Origin: Micropruina sonneratiae | Lineage (GTDB): Bacteria; Actinomycetota; Actinomycetes; Propionibacteriales; Propionibacteriaceae | Assembly (NCBI RefSeq): GCF_025972045.1 | Contig: NZ_JAPDHX010000005.1 | Span: forward strand, 124,001 to 188,000 | DNA: 64,000 nt | Direction of reading: 5' to 3' | In this document: one piece after another, positions 1-8,321 of the stretch | How the letters are laid out: each line of letters begins with the position of its first letter | Numbering within the stretch: position 1 is the stretch's first letter | The notes under the pieces: generated by a model | Databases searched by the model: none | What the model was told of the DNA's origin: nothing | Seen by the model: the letters and a program-made list of their open reading frames with translations, nothing else | Position numbers and translations under genes: made by a program

Positions 1-1
1 G

Positions 2-670
2 CTGCGCGACATCGGCGCCTTCGTCGAACTGCACGTCGAACAGGGCCGTTGGCTCGCCGACGGGTCCGCCGCGGTCGGGGTGGCCTCGGCGATCTGGCCG
101 CACGGCAGGTACCGGTTCGACTTCACCGGCCAGGGCAACCACGCCGGCACCACGGCGATGGGCGACCGGCGCGACCCGATGCTCGGCTACGCCGCGACGG
201 TGCTGGCCGCCGCGAGCCTCGCCGAACGGACGGGTCAACGCGCGACGTTCGGGCGCGTCCAGGTGCTGCCCGGCAGCACCAACGCCATTCCGTCGGCGGT
301 CCGGGCATGGCTGGACGCTCGCGCCGACAGCGAACCCGCCCTCGACTCACTGGTGGCGGCGATCCTCACCGAAGCCGAGCAGGCGGCAGCACGGCACGGC
401 ACCGGCGTGGTGTTCACCTCAGAGTCGGTCACCGCCGCGGTGGCCTTCGACGAGGTCCTGCGCGACCGGCTCGCAGGGCTGCTGGAGGCCCCGGTGCTGC
501 CCACCGGCGCGGGTCACGACGCCGGCATCCTGTCGGCGCACGTGCCGACCGCGATGCTGTTCGTCCGCAACCCGACCGGCATCTCGCACGCACCCGAGGA
601 GTTCGCCGACGAGGCGGACTGCACCGCCGGGGTGGACGCCCTGGTGCGGGTCGTCGAGGAGTTGGCGTGA
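2..670 (+). CDS. M20-family N-carbamoyl/allantoate amidohydrolase-type enzyme, 5' truncated by window
   Basis: Only the C-terminal about 222 residues are present, because the reading frame is open from base 2. The fragment shows the HVEQG motif, a GNHAGTT segment in the lid/dimerisation domain, and a GAGHDAG motif near the C terminus, all typical of the AllC/HyuC branch of peptidase family M20, which hydrolyses N-carbamoyl or N-formyl-type amides using two metal ions. The stop codon overlaps the GTG start of the next gene, HutF, so the two are translationally coupled. Family knowledge: such AllC-like enzymes beside hutF in actinobacteria are proposed as alternative N-formylglutamate deformylases, the last step of histidine breakdown. 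Allantoate or ureidopropionate as substrate cannot be excluded from sequence alone. Confidence 0.85.
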   Translation: MRDIGAFVELHVEQGRWLADGSAAVGVASAIWPHGRYRFDFTGQGNHAGTTAMGDRRDPMLGYAATVLAAASLAERTGQRATFGRVQVLPGSTNAIPSAVRAWLDARADSEPALDSLVAAILTEAEQAAARHGTGVVFTSESVTAAVAFDEVLRDRLAGLLEAPVLPTGAGHDAGILSAHVPTAMLFVRNPTGISHAPEEFADEADCTAGVDALVRVVEELA

Positions 671-1791
671 GCACGCATCCCGGGTTCGCGAACTGCCACT
701 CGCACCTGTTCCACCGAGCCTTGCGTGGCCGTCTCGCCGGCGGCAGCACCTTCTGGGGCTGGCGCGACGGCATGTACGCGGTGGCCGGCGTGCTCGACCC
801 CGAGCTGTGGTTCCGGCTCGCCCGGGCCACGTTCGCCGAGATGCGGCTGGCCGGCTATACCAGCGTCGGGGAGTTCCACTATCTGCACCACGCCCCGGGC
901 GGCGTGGGCTACGACGACGGCAACGCGCTCGGCTCCGCCGCGATCGAGGCGGCCAGGTCGGTGGGGCTGCGGATCTGCCTGCTGGACGCCTGCTACCTGC
1001 GGACCGGACTGGCCGGCGAGCAGCCGTCGCCGGTGCAGCAGCGCTTCTTCGACCCCGACGCCGAGGTCTGGGCGGCCCGGCTGCACGACCTCGCTGCCCG
1101 CTACGCGGGCGATGCCGGCGTGGTGGTCGGGGCTGCGATCCATTCGGTGCGGGCCGTCGACCCCGACTCGCTGGCCACGGTGGCGTCGGCCCTGCCGCGG
1201 GCGCCGCTGCACGTGCACGTCTCCGAGCAGCCCGCCGAGAACGAGGCGTGCCTGGCGGCCACCGGCCGCACCCCGGTCGCGCTGCTCGCCGACGCGGGGG
1301 TGTGGACGCCACGCACGACCGCCGTGCACGCCACCCACCTGACCGGCGACGACATCGCCACCCTCGGCGCCGCGGGGGCGTTCGTCTGCTTCTGCCCCAC
1401 GACCGAGGCAGAGCTCGCCGACGGCATCGGCCCCAGCGTCGCGCTGCGCGAGGCCGGCGCGCGGATCACCCTCGGGTCGGACTCCAACACCGTCATCGAC
1501 GGCTTCGCCGAGGCCCGCGGCCTGGCCATGAACGAACGGCTGGCCACCGGCACCCGCGACGGCTGGACGCCCGCGCAGCTGTGGCGGGCGGCGTCCGCCG
1601 ACGGCACCGCGTCGCTCGGCTTCACCGACCCCGGCACGTTCACCCTGGTGGAATCGGTGCGCACGGCCGGTGCGCCCGAACCGCTGTGGGCGGCATCCGC
1701 CGCCGACGTGTTGCCGCCGGACGGCCTCGACCCCGATCAGGTGCGCGCCGAGTTGGCCGCCGCGGTCGACGAGGTGTGGGCCAGGGTCTGA
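667..1791 (+). CDS. hutF: Formimidoylglutamate deiminase HutF, unusually short
   Basis: This amidohydrolase-superfamily enzyme converts N-formimidoyl-L-glutamate to N-formylglutamate and ammonia in histidine degradation. The GTG start overlaps the preceding stop (GTGA). The 374-residue product has the metal-binding HSH at residues 11-13, the HutF-typical FHYLHH segment, HVSEQ and HATHL histidine motifs, and a GSDSN aspartate motif. Known HutF proteins are about 450 residues with roughly 50 residues before HSH. Here almost nothing precedes HSH, and near the C terminus the usual strand region after SAADV also appears to be missing, so both halves of the composite beta-sandwich look lost. No usable upstream start exists: the same frame upstream reads as a low-complexity shadow of the M20 gene. 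Function is likely but not assured. Confidence 0.85.
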   Translation: MSTHPGFANCHSHLFHRALRGRLAGGSTFWGWRDGMYAVAGVLDPELWFRLARATFAEMRLAGYTSVGEFHYLHHAPGGVGYDDGNALGSAAIEAARSVGLRICLLDACYLRTGLAGEQPSPVQQRFFDPDAEVWAARLHDLAARYAGDAGVVVGAAIHSVRAVDPDSLATVASALPRAPLHVHVSEQPAENEACLAATGRTPVALLADAGVWTPRTTAVHATHLTGDDIATLGAAGAFVCFCPTTEAELADGIGPSVALREAGARITLGSDSNTVIDGFAEARGLAMNERLATGTRDGWTPAQLWRAASADGTASLGFTDPGTFTLVESVRTAGAPEPLWAASAADVLPPDGLDPDQVRAELAAAVDEVWARV

Positions 1792-1827
1792 GCACAAACT
1801 GTCGGACCCGGCGTCGATGATGGGGCG

Positions 1828-2565
1828 ATGACCACCTATTCGGGCACGAAGGAGTTCGAAGGAGCAACCTTCGAACGCGTCAGTTTCCAGGGCGCCACGA
1901 TGCGCTTCTCCGACGTCAGCGGCGTGACGATGCGCAGCGTCGACGTCGGCGGCCTCGACATCGACAGCCACGACCTGTTCTTCGGCAGCCTGTTCGTCAA
2001 CGGGGTCGACGTCGTCCCGCTGGTCGACGCCGAACTGAACCGGCTGTTCCCGGGGCGCGAGCTGCAGAAGGCGCAGACGCCCGAGGGCCTGCGCGAGGGC
2101 TGGGTGGCGGTGCAGGCCGCCTGGCAGGTCACCGTCGACGACACGCCCCGAGAGCTGGTCGCCGCCCACGTCCCCGACGAGTGGTCGCTGGCGCAGACGC
2201 TGCGGCACCTCATCCTCGCCACCGACGCCTGGCTGCGCGGGGGCATCCTGGGCATCGAGCAGCCGTTGCACGAGATCGGCCTGATCTTCACCGGTGCCGA
2301 CCGGATGGGGTTCGACATGTCGATCTTCCGCGTCGACGATCCTGGCTACGACGAGGTGCTGGCCGTCCGGGCGCAGCGGCAGCAACTCGTGACCGACTTC
2401 CTGGCCACCGTCACCCCCGACCAGCTCGCCGAAGAACGGCGCAACCCGTGGGGCGGCGGCGGCGACGACTGGCGGCCCACGGTCGGCGACTGCCTCCGCG
2501 TCATCCTCGAAGAGGAGTGGGCCCACCTGCGCTACATCCGTCGCGACCTGGCCCTGCTGCGCTGA
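1828..2565 (+). CDS. DinB-fold protein with pentapeptide-like N terminus
   Basis: The 245-residue protein begins with about 60 residues of pentapeptide-like sequence (alternating EGATF, QGATM, SGVTM units), followed from about residue 70 by a DinB_2 four-helix bundle. The EWSLAQTLRHL motif and the C-terminal EEEWAHLRY motif supply the histidines that bind metal in this superfamily. DinB-like proteins include thiol-dependent S-transferases (mycothiol, bacillithiol) and many uncharacterised members, and the substrate here cannot be named. It stands alone on the plus strand between the hut genes and the copper operon, with its own ATG 37 bp after hutF. Presence of the two-part architecture is seen directly; any link to mycothiol is inference. 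Confidence 0.75.
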   Translation: MTTYSGTKEFEGATFERVSFQGATMRFSDVSGVTMRSVDVGGLDIDSHDLFFGSLFVNGVDVVPLVDAELNRLFPGRELQKAQTPEGLREGWVAVQAAWQVTVDDTPRELVAAHVPDEWSLAQTLRHLILATDAWLRGGILGIEQPLHEIGLIFTGADRMGFDMSIFRVDDPGYDEVLAVRAQRQQLVTDFLATVTPDQLAEERRNPWGGGGDDWRPTVGDCLRVILEEEWAHLRYIRRDLALLR

Positions 2566-2623
2566 CGGTCCGGGGCGGACGGCCCTGCCCGGCCCGCGGG
2601 CAGGGCCTAGGCTGACAAGCGTC

Positions 2624-4621
2624 ATGATCAGCGACCTCCAAACGCGGCCGGCCCGCTACGCGCCGCCCACCCGTGCGTGGGTGGCGACCGTCGCGCTGTG
2701 CCTCGCGTTGGCCCTCGCCCAGACCGCCGCCTACACGGCCGTTCTGGCCGGTCTGCCGGCGTTGCCCGGGCGCCCCACCGCCGACCTGGCCACCGGCGTC
2801 GCCTCGCTGGTCGGCGGCCTGGTCGGACGCCTCGCGAGCGCCGCCGCGCTCGGCCTGCTGGCGGCCTTCGTCGCCTTCATGCCCCGCGGCGACGCCCCGG
2901 TGGACGCCGGCGCGGCCCTGATGCGCTGGACGGTCCGGGCGGGCCAGTGGTGGCTGGTCGCGGCCGTGCTGATGACCTTCGCCAGCCCCACCTTCGTGGC
3001 CGGAGTGCCGATCGGGCTGGCGTTCGGCCCGGCGGCCTGGTGGACCTTCGTCGCGAGCACCCCGACCGCGTTGGCCTGGCTGGCCTCCGCGGCGTCCGCC
3101 CTGCTGACCCTGGTGGTCGCCTACCGCGGCGGTGGTCGCGGTGCGGCGGCCGCCGCCTGGCTGGCCGGCGCCGGGGCCACCGTGTTCGTGGCCGTGACCG
3201 GCAACGTGTCGGTCGGCCTCGACCACGACTGGGCGACCGACGCGATGAGCCTGGCGAGCATCGCCGGCGCGCTGGTCGGCTCGGCCGCGATCGGCGTCCT
3301 CGCGGCCACGCTGGCCGGCGTCGAACCGGACGCCGGGCTGGCCCGCTACCGGCGGACCGGCGGCCTGCTGGCCGTGCTGGTCGTCGGCTACCTGGTGGTC
3401 GCCTGGCAGCAGCTGGCGGGGACCTCCCCATTCGACGTCGCCTTCGGGCTTCCCGTGCTGATCGGCGTCGGCAGCCTCGCGGCGCTGGTTGTGTCGGCGG
3501 TCGTGCGGGCCGTCGTCCGCCCGGTCCGGCTGCGGCTGGTGACCGTGCTGCTCGACGTGGCGCTGCTGATCGTCGCCGTCACCAGCCTGAACGCCGCCGA
3601 GCACCTGCCGCCCCCGCGGTTCTCGGTGCCGCAGTCGATCCAGATCAACTACCTCGGCTACGAGGTGATCGATCCGCCAACGGCGGCACGGGTTGCCGGC
3701 CTGGGCCGCCCCAATCTCCTGTGGGTGACGATCGTGGTGACCGGGCTGGCGCTGTACGCGATCGGCGTCCTGCGGGCCCGCCGGCTCGGCACCCGCTGGC
3801 CGGTCGGCCGGATCGCCTTCGTCGTCGCCGGTCTGGGGCTCACCGGCTACCTGGCCGTCAGCGGCCTGTGGGAGTACAGCACGGCGGCGTTCAGCTGGCA
3901 CATGCTCGTGCACATGACGATCAACATGCTCATCCCGCTGCTGTGCGTGTTGGGCGCACCGATCGCGTTGCTGCGGGCGGCGTCCCGGCCGCGCGCCGCC
4001 GACGAACTGGCCGGGCCGGCCCACCTGCTCGACGACCTCGCGAGCGCCCCGCTGGTGCGGGTGCTGACCAGCGCCCCGGCGGTCTGGGCGTTGTACGTGT
4101 TCTCGCTGTTCCTGGTGTACTTCAGCCCGCTCTTCCCGTGGCTGATGCGGTACCACTGGGGCCATCAGGCGATGTTGCTGTACTTCATGGGCACAGGCTT
4201 CGCGTTCTTCAACATGCTGCTGTCGCCCGCCGAACACGGCGGCCGGCTGCCGTACGTGCTCCGGTTCGCGCTGCTGATCAGCGTGATGCCGTTCCACGCC
4301 ATGTTCGCCGTCGGCATCATGATGAGCGCCGGGGTGATCGGTGAGCAGTTCTACGGCACGCTGGCGATGCCGTGGGTGCCCGACCTGCTCGCCGACCAGA
4401 ACATCGCCGGGCAGATCACCTGGTTCACCGGCGAGGTGCCCGCGTTCATCGCGGTGGTGATGCTGGCCGCGCAGTGGTTCCGGTCGGACAGCCGGGCCGC
4501 CGCCGCCGCGGACCGGCGGGCCGAGGTCGAGGGCGACGACGAACTCTCCGCCTACAACGACATGCTGGCCGAACTGGCGGCCCGGGACGCCTCGCCCCAC
4601 AGGTGGCGCGATGTCGACTGA
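2624..4621 (+). CDS. CopD-CtaG fusion: copper import / cytochrome oxidase assembly membrane protein
   Basis: This 665-residue polytopic membrane protein has an N-terminal CopD-like copper-resistance domain (roughly residues 1-330, eight or nine hydrophobic segments) and a C-terminal CtaG_2 (Caa3_CtaG) domain with conserved His/Met-bearing helices such as FSWHMLVHMTINML. CopD proteins move copper into the cytoplasm and CtaG-type proteins assist delivery of copper to terminal oxidase; actinobacteria commonly fuse them. The first ATG gives a hydrophobic segment starting near residue 18. The last 11 bases overlap the copA start, making a tight operon with the copper ATPase and the DUF5134 gene. 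No copper-box is visible upstream in the short gap after the DinB gene. Confidence 0.88.
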   Translation: MISDLQTRPARYAPPTRAWVATVALCLALALAQTAAYTAVLAGLPALPGRPTADLATGVASLVGGLVGRLASAAALGLLAAFVAFMPRGDAPVDAGAALMRWTVRAGQWWLVAAVLMTFASPTFVAGVPIGLAFGPAAWWTFVASTPTALAWLASAASALLTLVVAYRGGGRGAAAAAWLAGAGATVFVAVTGNVSVGLDHDWATDAMSLASIAGALVGSAAIGVLAATLAGVEPDAGLARYRRTGGLLAVLVVGYLVVAWQQLAGTSPFDVAFGLPVLIGVGSLAALVVSAVVRAVVRPVRLRLVTVLLDVALLIVAVTSLNAAEHLPPPRFSVPQSIQINYLGYEVIDPPTAARVAGLGRPNLLWVTIVVTGLALYAIGVLRARRLGTRWPVGRIAFVVAGLGLTGYLAVSGLWEYSTAAFSWHMLVHMTINMLIPLLCVLGAPIALLRAASRPRAADELAGPAHLLDDLASAPLVRVLTSAPAVWALYVFSLFLVYFSPLFPWLMRYHWGHQAMLLYFMGTGFAFFNMLLSPAEHGGRLPYVLRFALLISVMPFHAMFAVGIMMSAGVIGEQFYGTLAMPWVPDLLADQNIAGQITWFTGEVPAFIAVVMLAAQWFRSDSRAAAAADRRAEVEGDDELSAYNDMLAELAARDASPHRWRDVD

Positions 4622-6896
4622 GACCAGGCCGCCGGCCCAGTCGGCCGGCCAGCCGGACGCGCTCGGCGAACGGGTCGAGCTCGACGTCGCCGGCATGACC
4701 TGCGCCGCCTGCGCCAACCGGATCGAACGCAAACTGAACAAGCTGGACGGCGCGCGTGCCACCGTCAACTACGCCACCGAGCGCGCCATCGTGCTGGGCT
4801 GGCCACCGCAACGGGCCGGCGAGCTGATCGAGACGGTCCGCGCGGCCGGCTACGACGCCAGCGAGGTGCGCCCGGACGCCGACGACCAGCCCGACGGACG
4901 CGCCGACCGGGTCCGGATGCTGCGCAACCGGTTGATCGTGGCGGCGCTGATCACCGTCCCGCTCGGGGACGCCGCGCTGGTGCTGGCGCTGGCGCCGCAG
5001 CTGCGCTTCCCCGGCTGGGAGTGGGTGCTGATCGTCGGTGCGCTACCGGTGGTGCTGTGGTGCGCGTGGCCGTTCCACAAGGCGGCATGGCGCAACCTGC
5101 GACACGGCACCACCAGCATGGACACGCTGGTCTCGCTGGGGGTGCTGGCCTCGTTCACCTGGTCGGTAATCGCCACGGTGTTGAGCGTGCCTGGCGAGCC
5201 GTCGTTCTGGCTGGGCTACGGCACCGCGCCGGGTGGCGCGGACAGTCTCTACCTCGAGGCGGCGGCGGCCGTCACGACCTTCCTGCTGGCCGGACGGTAC
5301 GTCGAGGCCCGCTCGAAACGTTCCGCCCGCGGCGTGCTCGACGCGATCGGACGCCTCGCCCCCAGCACCGTGCGGGTGCTGCGCGACGGCGTCGAAACCG
5401 AGCTGCCGGTCGGTGAGCTCGCCAAGGGCGACCGCTTCGTGGTGCGGCCCGGTGAGCGGATCGCCACCGACGGCGTCGTCGTGGCCGGGGCGTCCGCGAT
5501 CGACAGCGCGGCCATGACCGGCGAGGCAGAACCGGTCGAGGTGACCGCCGGCAGCAGGGTGCTGGCCGGCACCACCAACACCACCGGCGCTCTGGTGGTC
5601 GAGGCGCAACGGATCGGTGCGCACACCCAGCTCGCGCAACTCGCCGTGCTCGCCGAGCAGGCGCAGGCCCGCAAGGCGTCCGTGCAGACGCTGGTCGACA
5701 AGGCGGTGGCGGTGTTCGTGCCGGCCGTGCTGGTGATCGCCGCGGCCACCCTGACCGGCTGGCTGGTGGCCGGCGGCGGCTTCCGGCACGCGTTCGGCGC
5801 GGCCATGTCGGTGCTGATCATCGCCTGCCCGTGCGCGCTCGGCCTGGCCACCCCGACCGCGCTGCTGGTCGGGGTGGGACGCGGCGGCCAGCTCGGCATC
5901 CTGATCAAGGGACCGGACGCGCTGGAGGCGTCCGGCCGCATCGACACCGTCGTGCTGGACAAGACGGGCACGCTCACCACAGGCCGGCTGAGGCTCGTGG
6001 AGGCTGTCGGCGTCGACGGGGAGGCGCCCGACCGGCTGCTGCGTCTGGCCGCAGCGGTCGAGACCGACTCCGAACACCCGGTCGCTGCTGCGGTGGTGGC
6101 CGCGGCCGACGAGCGGGGACTGGCGCGGCCCCGTCCCGACGACGTCCGGGCGCTGCCCGGCGGCGGGGTCGAGGGCACCGTCACCGACGACGGCCGCACC
6201 CATCGGGTGCTGATCGGCACCCCCGAACTGCTCCGCGAGCGGCTCGGCGAGGTGCCGCCGGACGCCGTCACGGCCGTCGAGGCGGCCGCCCAGCAGGGCC
6301 TCGGCGCCGTCCTGGTCGCGGTCGACGGCGTCGTGCGTGGCCGGCTGGAACTGGCCGACACGCTCAAGGCCTCGGCCGGCGGCGCCGTCCAGCGGCTGCG
6401 CCGGCTGGGGTTGCGCACCGTGCTGCTCAGCGGCGACCGGCAGGCCGTGGCCGACCGGGTCGGCGAGCAGGTGGGCGTCGACGAGGTGATCGCCGGGGTG
6501 CTGCCGGCGGCGAAGGCCGAGGCGATCGAGGCGCTGCAGGCCCAGGGCCGGCGGGTCGCCATGGTGGGCGACGGCATCAACGACGCCGCGGCGCTGGCGA
6601 CCGCGAACCTGGGCCTGGCCGTGGTCAACGGCACCGACGTGGCGCTGAAGTCGGCCGATATCATCCTCGTGCGTCGCAGCCTGGACGCGGTGCCCGACGC
6701 GATCCAGCTCAGCCGGCGCACCCTGGGCACGATCCGCGGCAACCTGGTGTGGGCGTTCGGCTACAACGTGGCGGCGATCCCGTTGGCCGCGGCCGGGCTG
6801 CTGAACCCGCTGATCGCCGGGCTGGCGATGTCGCTGTCCAGCGTGTTCGTGGTGGGCAACTCGATGCGGTTGCGGCGGTTCCGCCCGGGCGGCTGA
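4611..6896 (+). CDS. copA: Copper-translocating P1B-type ATPase
   Basis: The 761-residue ATPase exports Cu(I) from the cytoplasm. It has one N-terminal heavy-metal-associated domain with MTCAAC (Cys31 and Cys34), paired membrane helices, an actuator TGE loop, the ion-channel CPC at residues 406-408, the phosphorylation motif DKTGTLT with Asp450, an HP motif (SEHPVA), and the hinge GDGINDAA. Length and order match CopA. The start lies inside the upstream CopD-CtaG gene, implying translational coupling, and a DUF5134 gene follows after 64 bp. A second copper ATPase is encoded on the minus strand at 56888-59116 with its own CsoR, so this copy probably serves oxidase metallation or periplasmic copper supply rather than bulk detoxification; that split is inference. 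Confidence 0.93.
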   Translation: MSTETRPPAQSAGQPDALGERVELDVAGMTCAACANRIERKLNKLDGARATVNYATERAIVLGWPPQRAGELIETVRAAGYDASEVRPDADDQPDGRADRVRMLRNRLIVAALITVPLGDAALVLALAPQLRFPGWEWVLIVGALPVVLWCAWPFHKAAWRNLRHGTTSMDTLVSLGVLASFTWSVIATVLSVPGEPSFWLGYGTAPGGADSLYLEAAAAVTTFLLAGRYVEARSKRSARGVLDAIGRLAPSTVRVLRDGVETELPVGELAKGDRFVVRPGERIATDGVVVAGASAIDSAAMTGEAEPVEVTAGSRVLAGTTNTTGALVVEAQRIGAHTQLAQLAVLAEQAQARKASVQTLVDKAVAVFVPAVLVIAAATLTGWLVAGGGFRHAFGAAMSVLIIACPCALGLATPTALLVGVGRGGQLGILIKGPDALEASGRIDTVVLDKTGTLTTGRLRLVEAVGVDGEAPDRLLRLAAAVETDSEHPVAAAVVAAADERGLARPRPDDVRALPGGGVEGTVTDDGRTHRVLIGTPELLRERLGEVPPDAVTAVEAAAQQGLGAVLVAVDGVVRGRLELADTLKASAGGAVQRLRRLGLRTVLLSGDRQAVADRVGEQVGVDEVIAGVLPAAKAEAIEALQAQGRRVAMVGDGINDAAALATANLGLAVVNGTDVALKSADIILVRRSLDAVPDAIQLSRRTLGTIRGNLVWAFGYNVAAIPLAAAGLLNPLIAGLAMSLSSVFVVGNSMRLRRFRPGG

Positions 6897-6960
6897 CCCG
6901 GCGTCGCGGCCGCCGGCCGCGGCGGTTAGTCTGCCGGCAGACGACTCGAGAAAGCGGCTG

Positions 6961-7812
6961 ATGTTCACCTTCGTCGACACCCCGGTGAAGTTCCTCGGGC
7001 TGCTGGTGCTGTTCGCCTGGTGCACCGTGTGGTGCTGCTACGAGCTGACCCGGCCACAGAACCTCCGGCAACGCATCTCGAACGTGCTGCACCTGGTGAT
7101 GGCGGTGGTGATGCTGCTGATGGTGGCCGGGCCGACCTGGCGGCTGCTGGTCGCGGTCGTGGACGACACCTGGCTGGCCATCGGCTTCGGCGCGGCGACG
7201 GCGTGGTTCTGCTGGCTCGCCGCCCGCGCGTTCACCGGCGGCGACCGGTCGGGCGGATGGCACGGGTTGGGACACGCGGCCATGTTCGGGGCGATGACGT
7301 GGCACCTGGCGGCGATGGCGACCATGTCGTCCGCGATGTCGGGGATGAGTGGGCACGGCGGCATGGGCGGTGGCATGGACATGGCGTCCTGGATGGCGGC
7401 GCAGAGCCGTCCCGGTGGAACGTTGTGGCTGTTCGCCCTGGTCGGTCTGCCGTTCATGGCCTATTTGCTGGCCTCGTCGCTGTACGCGCTGTGGCAGGTG
7501 AGCCGTCCTCCGCTGGTGGTGGCTGCGCCGTGCGCCTGCGGGCCTGCCTGCACCTGCGGCCCCGACTGCGCCTGCGGGACGAGCCACCCCGCGGTCGAGG
7601 CCCGCCAGCTGGTCACACCCGACGGCGTGGCGCTCACCGCCCAGCCCCCGCCCGCGGCCTTGGCGTACAACTGCCACGAGGTGCGCCCGCAGGGCAGCGG
7701 GTCGTTCCGGCTGGCGAACCTGGCCGACTTCGCGATGAACGCCGGCATGTTCTGGATGAGCACCGGGCTGCTGGTGCCGATCCTGCCGTTCCTGGCCGAG
7801 CTGGCGTTCTGA
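6961..7812 (+). CDS. DUF5134 membrane protein with Met/His-rich and Cys-rich motifs
   Basis: The 283-residue protein has about six hydrophobic segments, beginning near residue 10, and matches the pattern of DUF5134 proteins. Two features point to metal handling. A loop near residues 123-142 is rich in Met, Gly and His (SGMSGHGGMGGGMDM). A soluble segment at residues 191-205 carries six cysteines as CACGPACTCGPDCAC. Two further Cys clusters occur in the first helix (WCTVWCC). It follows copA by 64 bp on the same strand, with an AAAG-type weak ribosome site. DUF5134 has no assigned function that I know of; copper binding is inferred from the ligands and the neighbours. The Cys-rich tract could also be a lineage-specific insertion. 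Confidence 0.8.
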   Translation: MFTFVDTPVKFLGLLVLFAWCTVWCCYELTRPQNLRQRISNVLHLVMAVVMLLMVAGPTWRLLVAVVDDTWLAIGFGAATAWFCWLAARAFTGGDRSGGWHGLGHAAMFGAMTWHLAAMATMSSAMSGMSGHGGMGGGMDMASWMAAQSRPGGTLWLFALVGLPFMAYLLASSLYALWQVSRPPLVVAAPCACGPACTCGPDCACGTSHPAVEARQLVTPDGVALTAQPPPAALAYNCHEVRPQGSGSFRLANLADFAMNAGMFWMSTGLLVPILPFLAELAF

Positions 7813-8079
7813 ACCGGAAGGCGGAGATGGTTCGTCGGACCCGGCCGCACCTGCAGGCCGCCCCCGCCCGCACTACGCAGTGTGAGCCCAGACATTGAGT
7901 TCAATGTCCAGCCTCACTCTGTCTTCGGCGGGTAGGTCTTGCCGCCGACCAGGACCAGCAGGCAGAGCACCGGGTAGGCCGGGCGACCACCGTGGCCCGA
8001 GCGCCGCCGCGATCGACCCCGAACATGACGAAAGGCCCTACGACTAGGTGTTCACCCGGCCGTCGAGCCTTGTCTTACG
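7813..8079. other. Intergenic region between copper operon and tRNA-Leu
   Basis: No gene is supported here. It contains an 18-bp perfect palindrome within a longer hairpin (7879-7920). It also holds a minus-strand open stretch of about 28 codons (roughly 7915-7985) reading GGRPAYPVLCLLVLVGGKTY, which could be the eroded C terminus of a membrane protein but is too short to identify. The remainder shows nothing recognisable. Confidence 0.4.
7879..7920. terminator. Probable terminator hairpin of the copper operon
   Basis: Positions 7891-7908 read GACATTGAGTTCAATGTC, a perfect dyad with a two-base centre. Outer arms (7879-7888 and 7911-7920) extend the pairing with two or three mismatches. It lies about 70 bp beyond the DUF5134 stop. 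There is no clear U tract, so a role as a protein-binding site is the alternative. Confidence 0.4.
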
Positions 8080-8162
8080 TGCGCGAGAGAGGAGTTGAAC
8101 CTCCACGTCCTTTCGGACACACGGACCTGAACCGTGCGCGTCTGCCATTCCGCCACTCGCGC
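8080..8162 (-). tRNA. tRNA-Leu(CAG)
   Basis: On the minus strand the sequence folds as a class II tRNA. The acceptor stem GCGCGAG pairs with CTCGCGC, followed by a D arm, an anticodon stem CACGG/CCGTG with loop TTCAGGT (anticodon CAG, Leu), a long variable arm with a GTCC-GAAA-GGAC hairpin, and a T arm containing GGTTCAACTCC. The discriminator base is A and CCA is not encoded. It stands alone between the copper operon and the fhaA promoter region and is transcribed away from fhaA. Confidence 0.95.
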
Positions 8163-8321
8163 GTACCGCCCGAAGGCGACCCGAAGAACTTTAGCACAGC
8201 ACGCCGGGTGCCCCTGACCACGCCGGCACCCCCCGAGCCCCCGCTGCAGCCCTCGACACGTGGTCCAGACCACTGCCCGCCACCAAGCCGCGCCGACAAC
8301 CGTTCCACTACTCTGGGGCGC

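Noticed and set aside
49-666. Extension of HutF upstream in the same frame
   Set aside because: The sequence is an Arg/Gly-rich shadow of the M20 gene, which is clearly coding in another frame.
514-2625. Very long antisense open frames across this and many other genes
   Set aside because: In very GC-rich DNA antisense frames stay open by codon bias; none has recognisable domains or a ribosome site, and the opposite strand encodes known families.
7910-7990. Possible C-terminal remnant of a membrane protein on the minus strand
   Set aside because: Only about 28 codons, preceded by Arg-rich sequence; too short to assign to a family.
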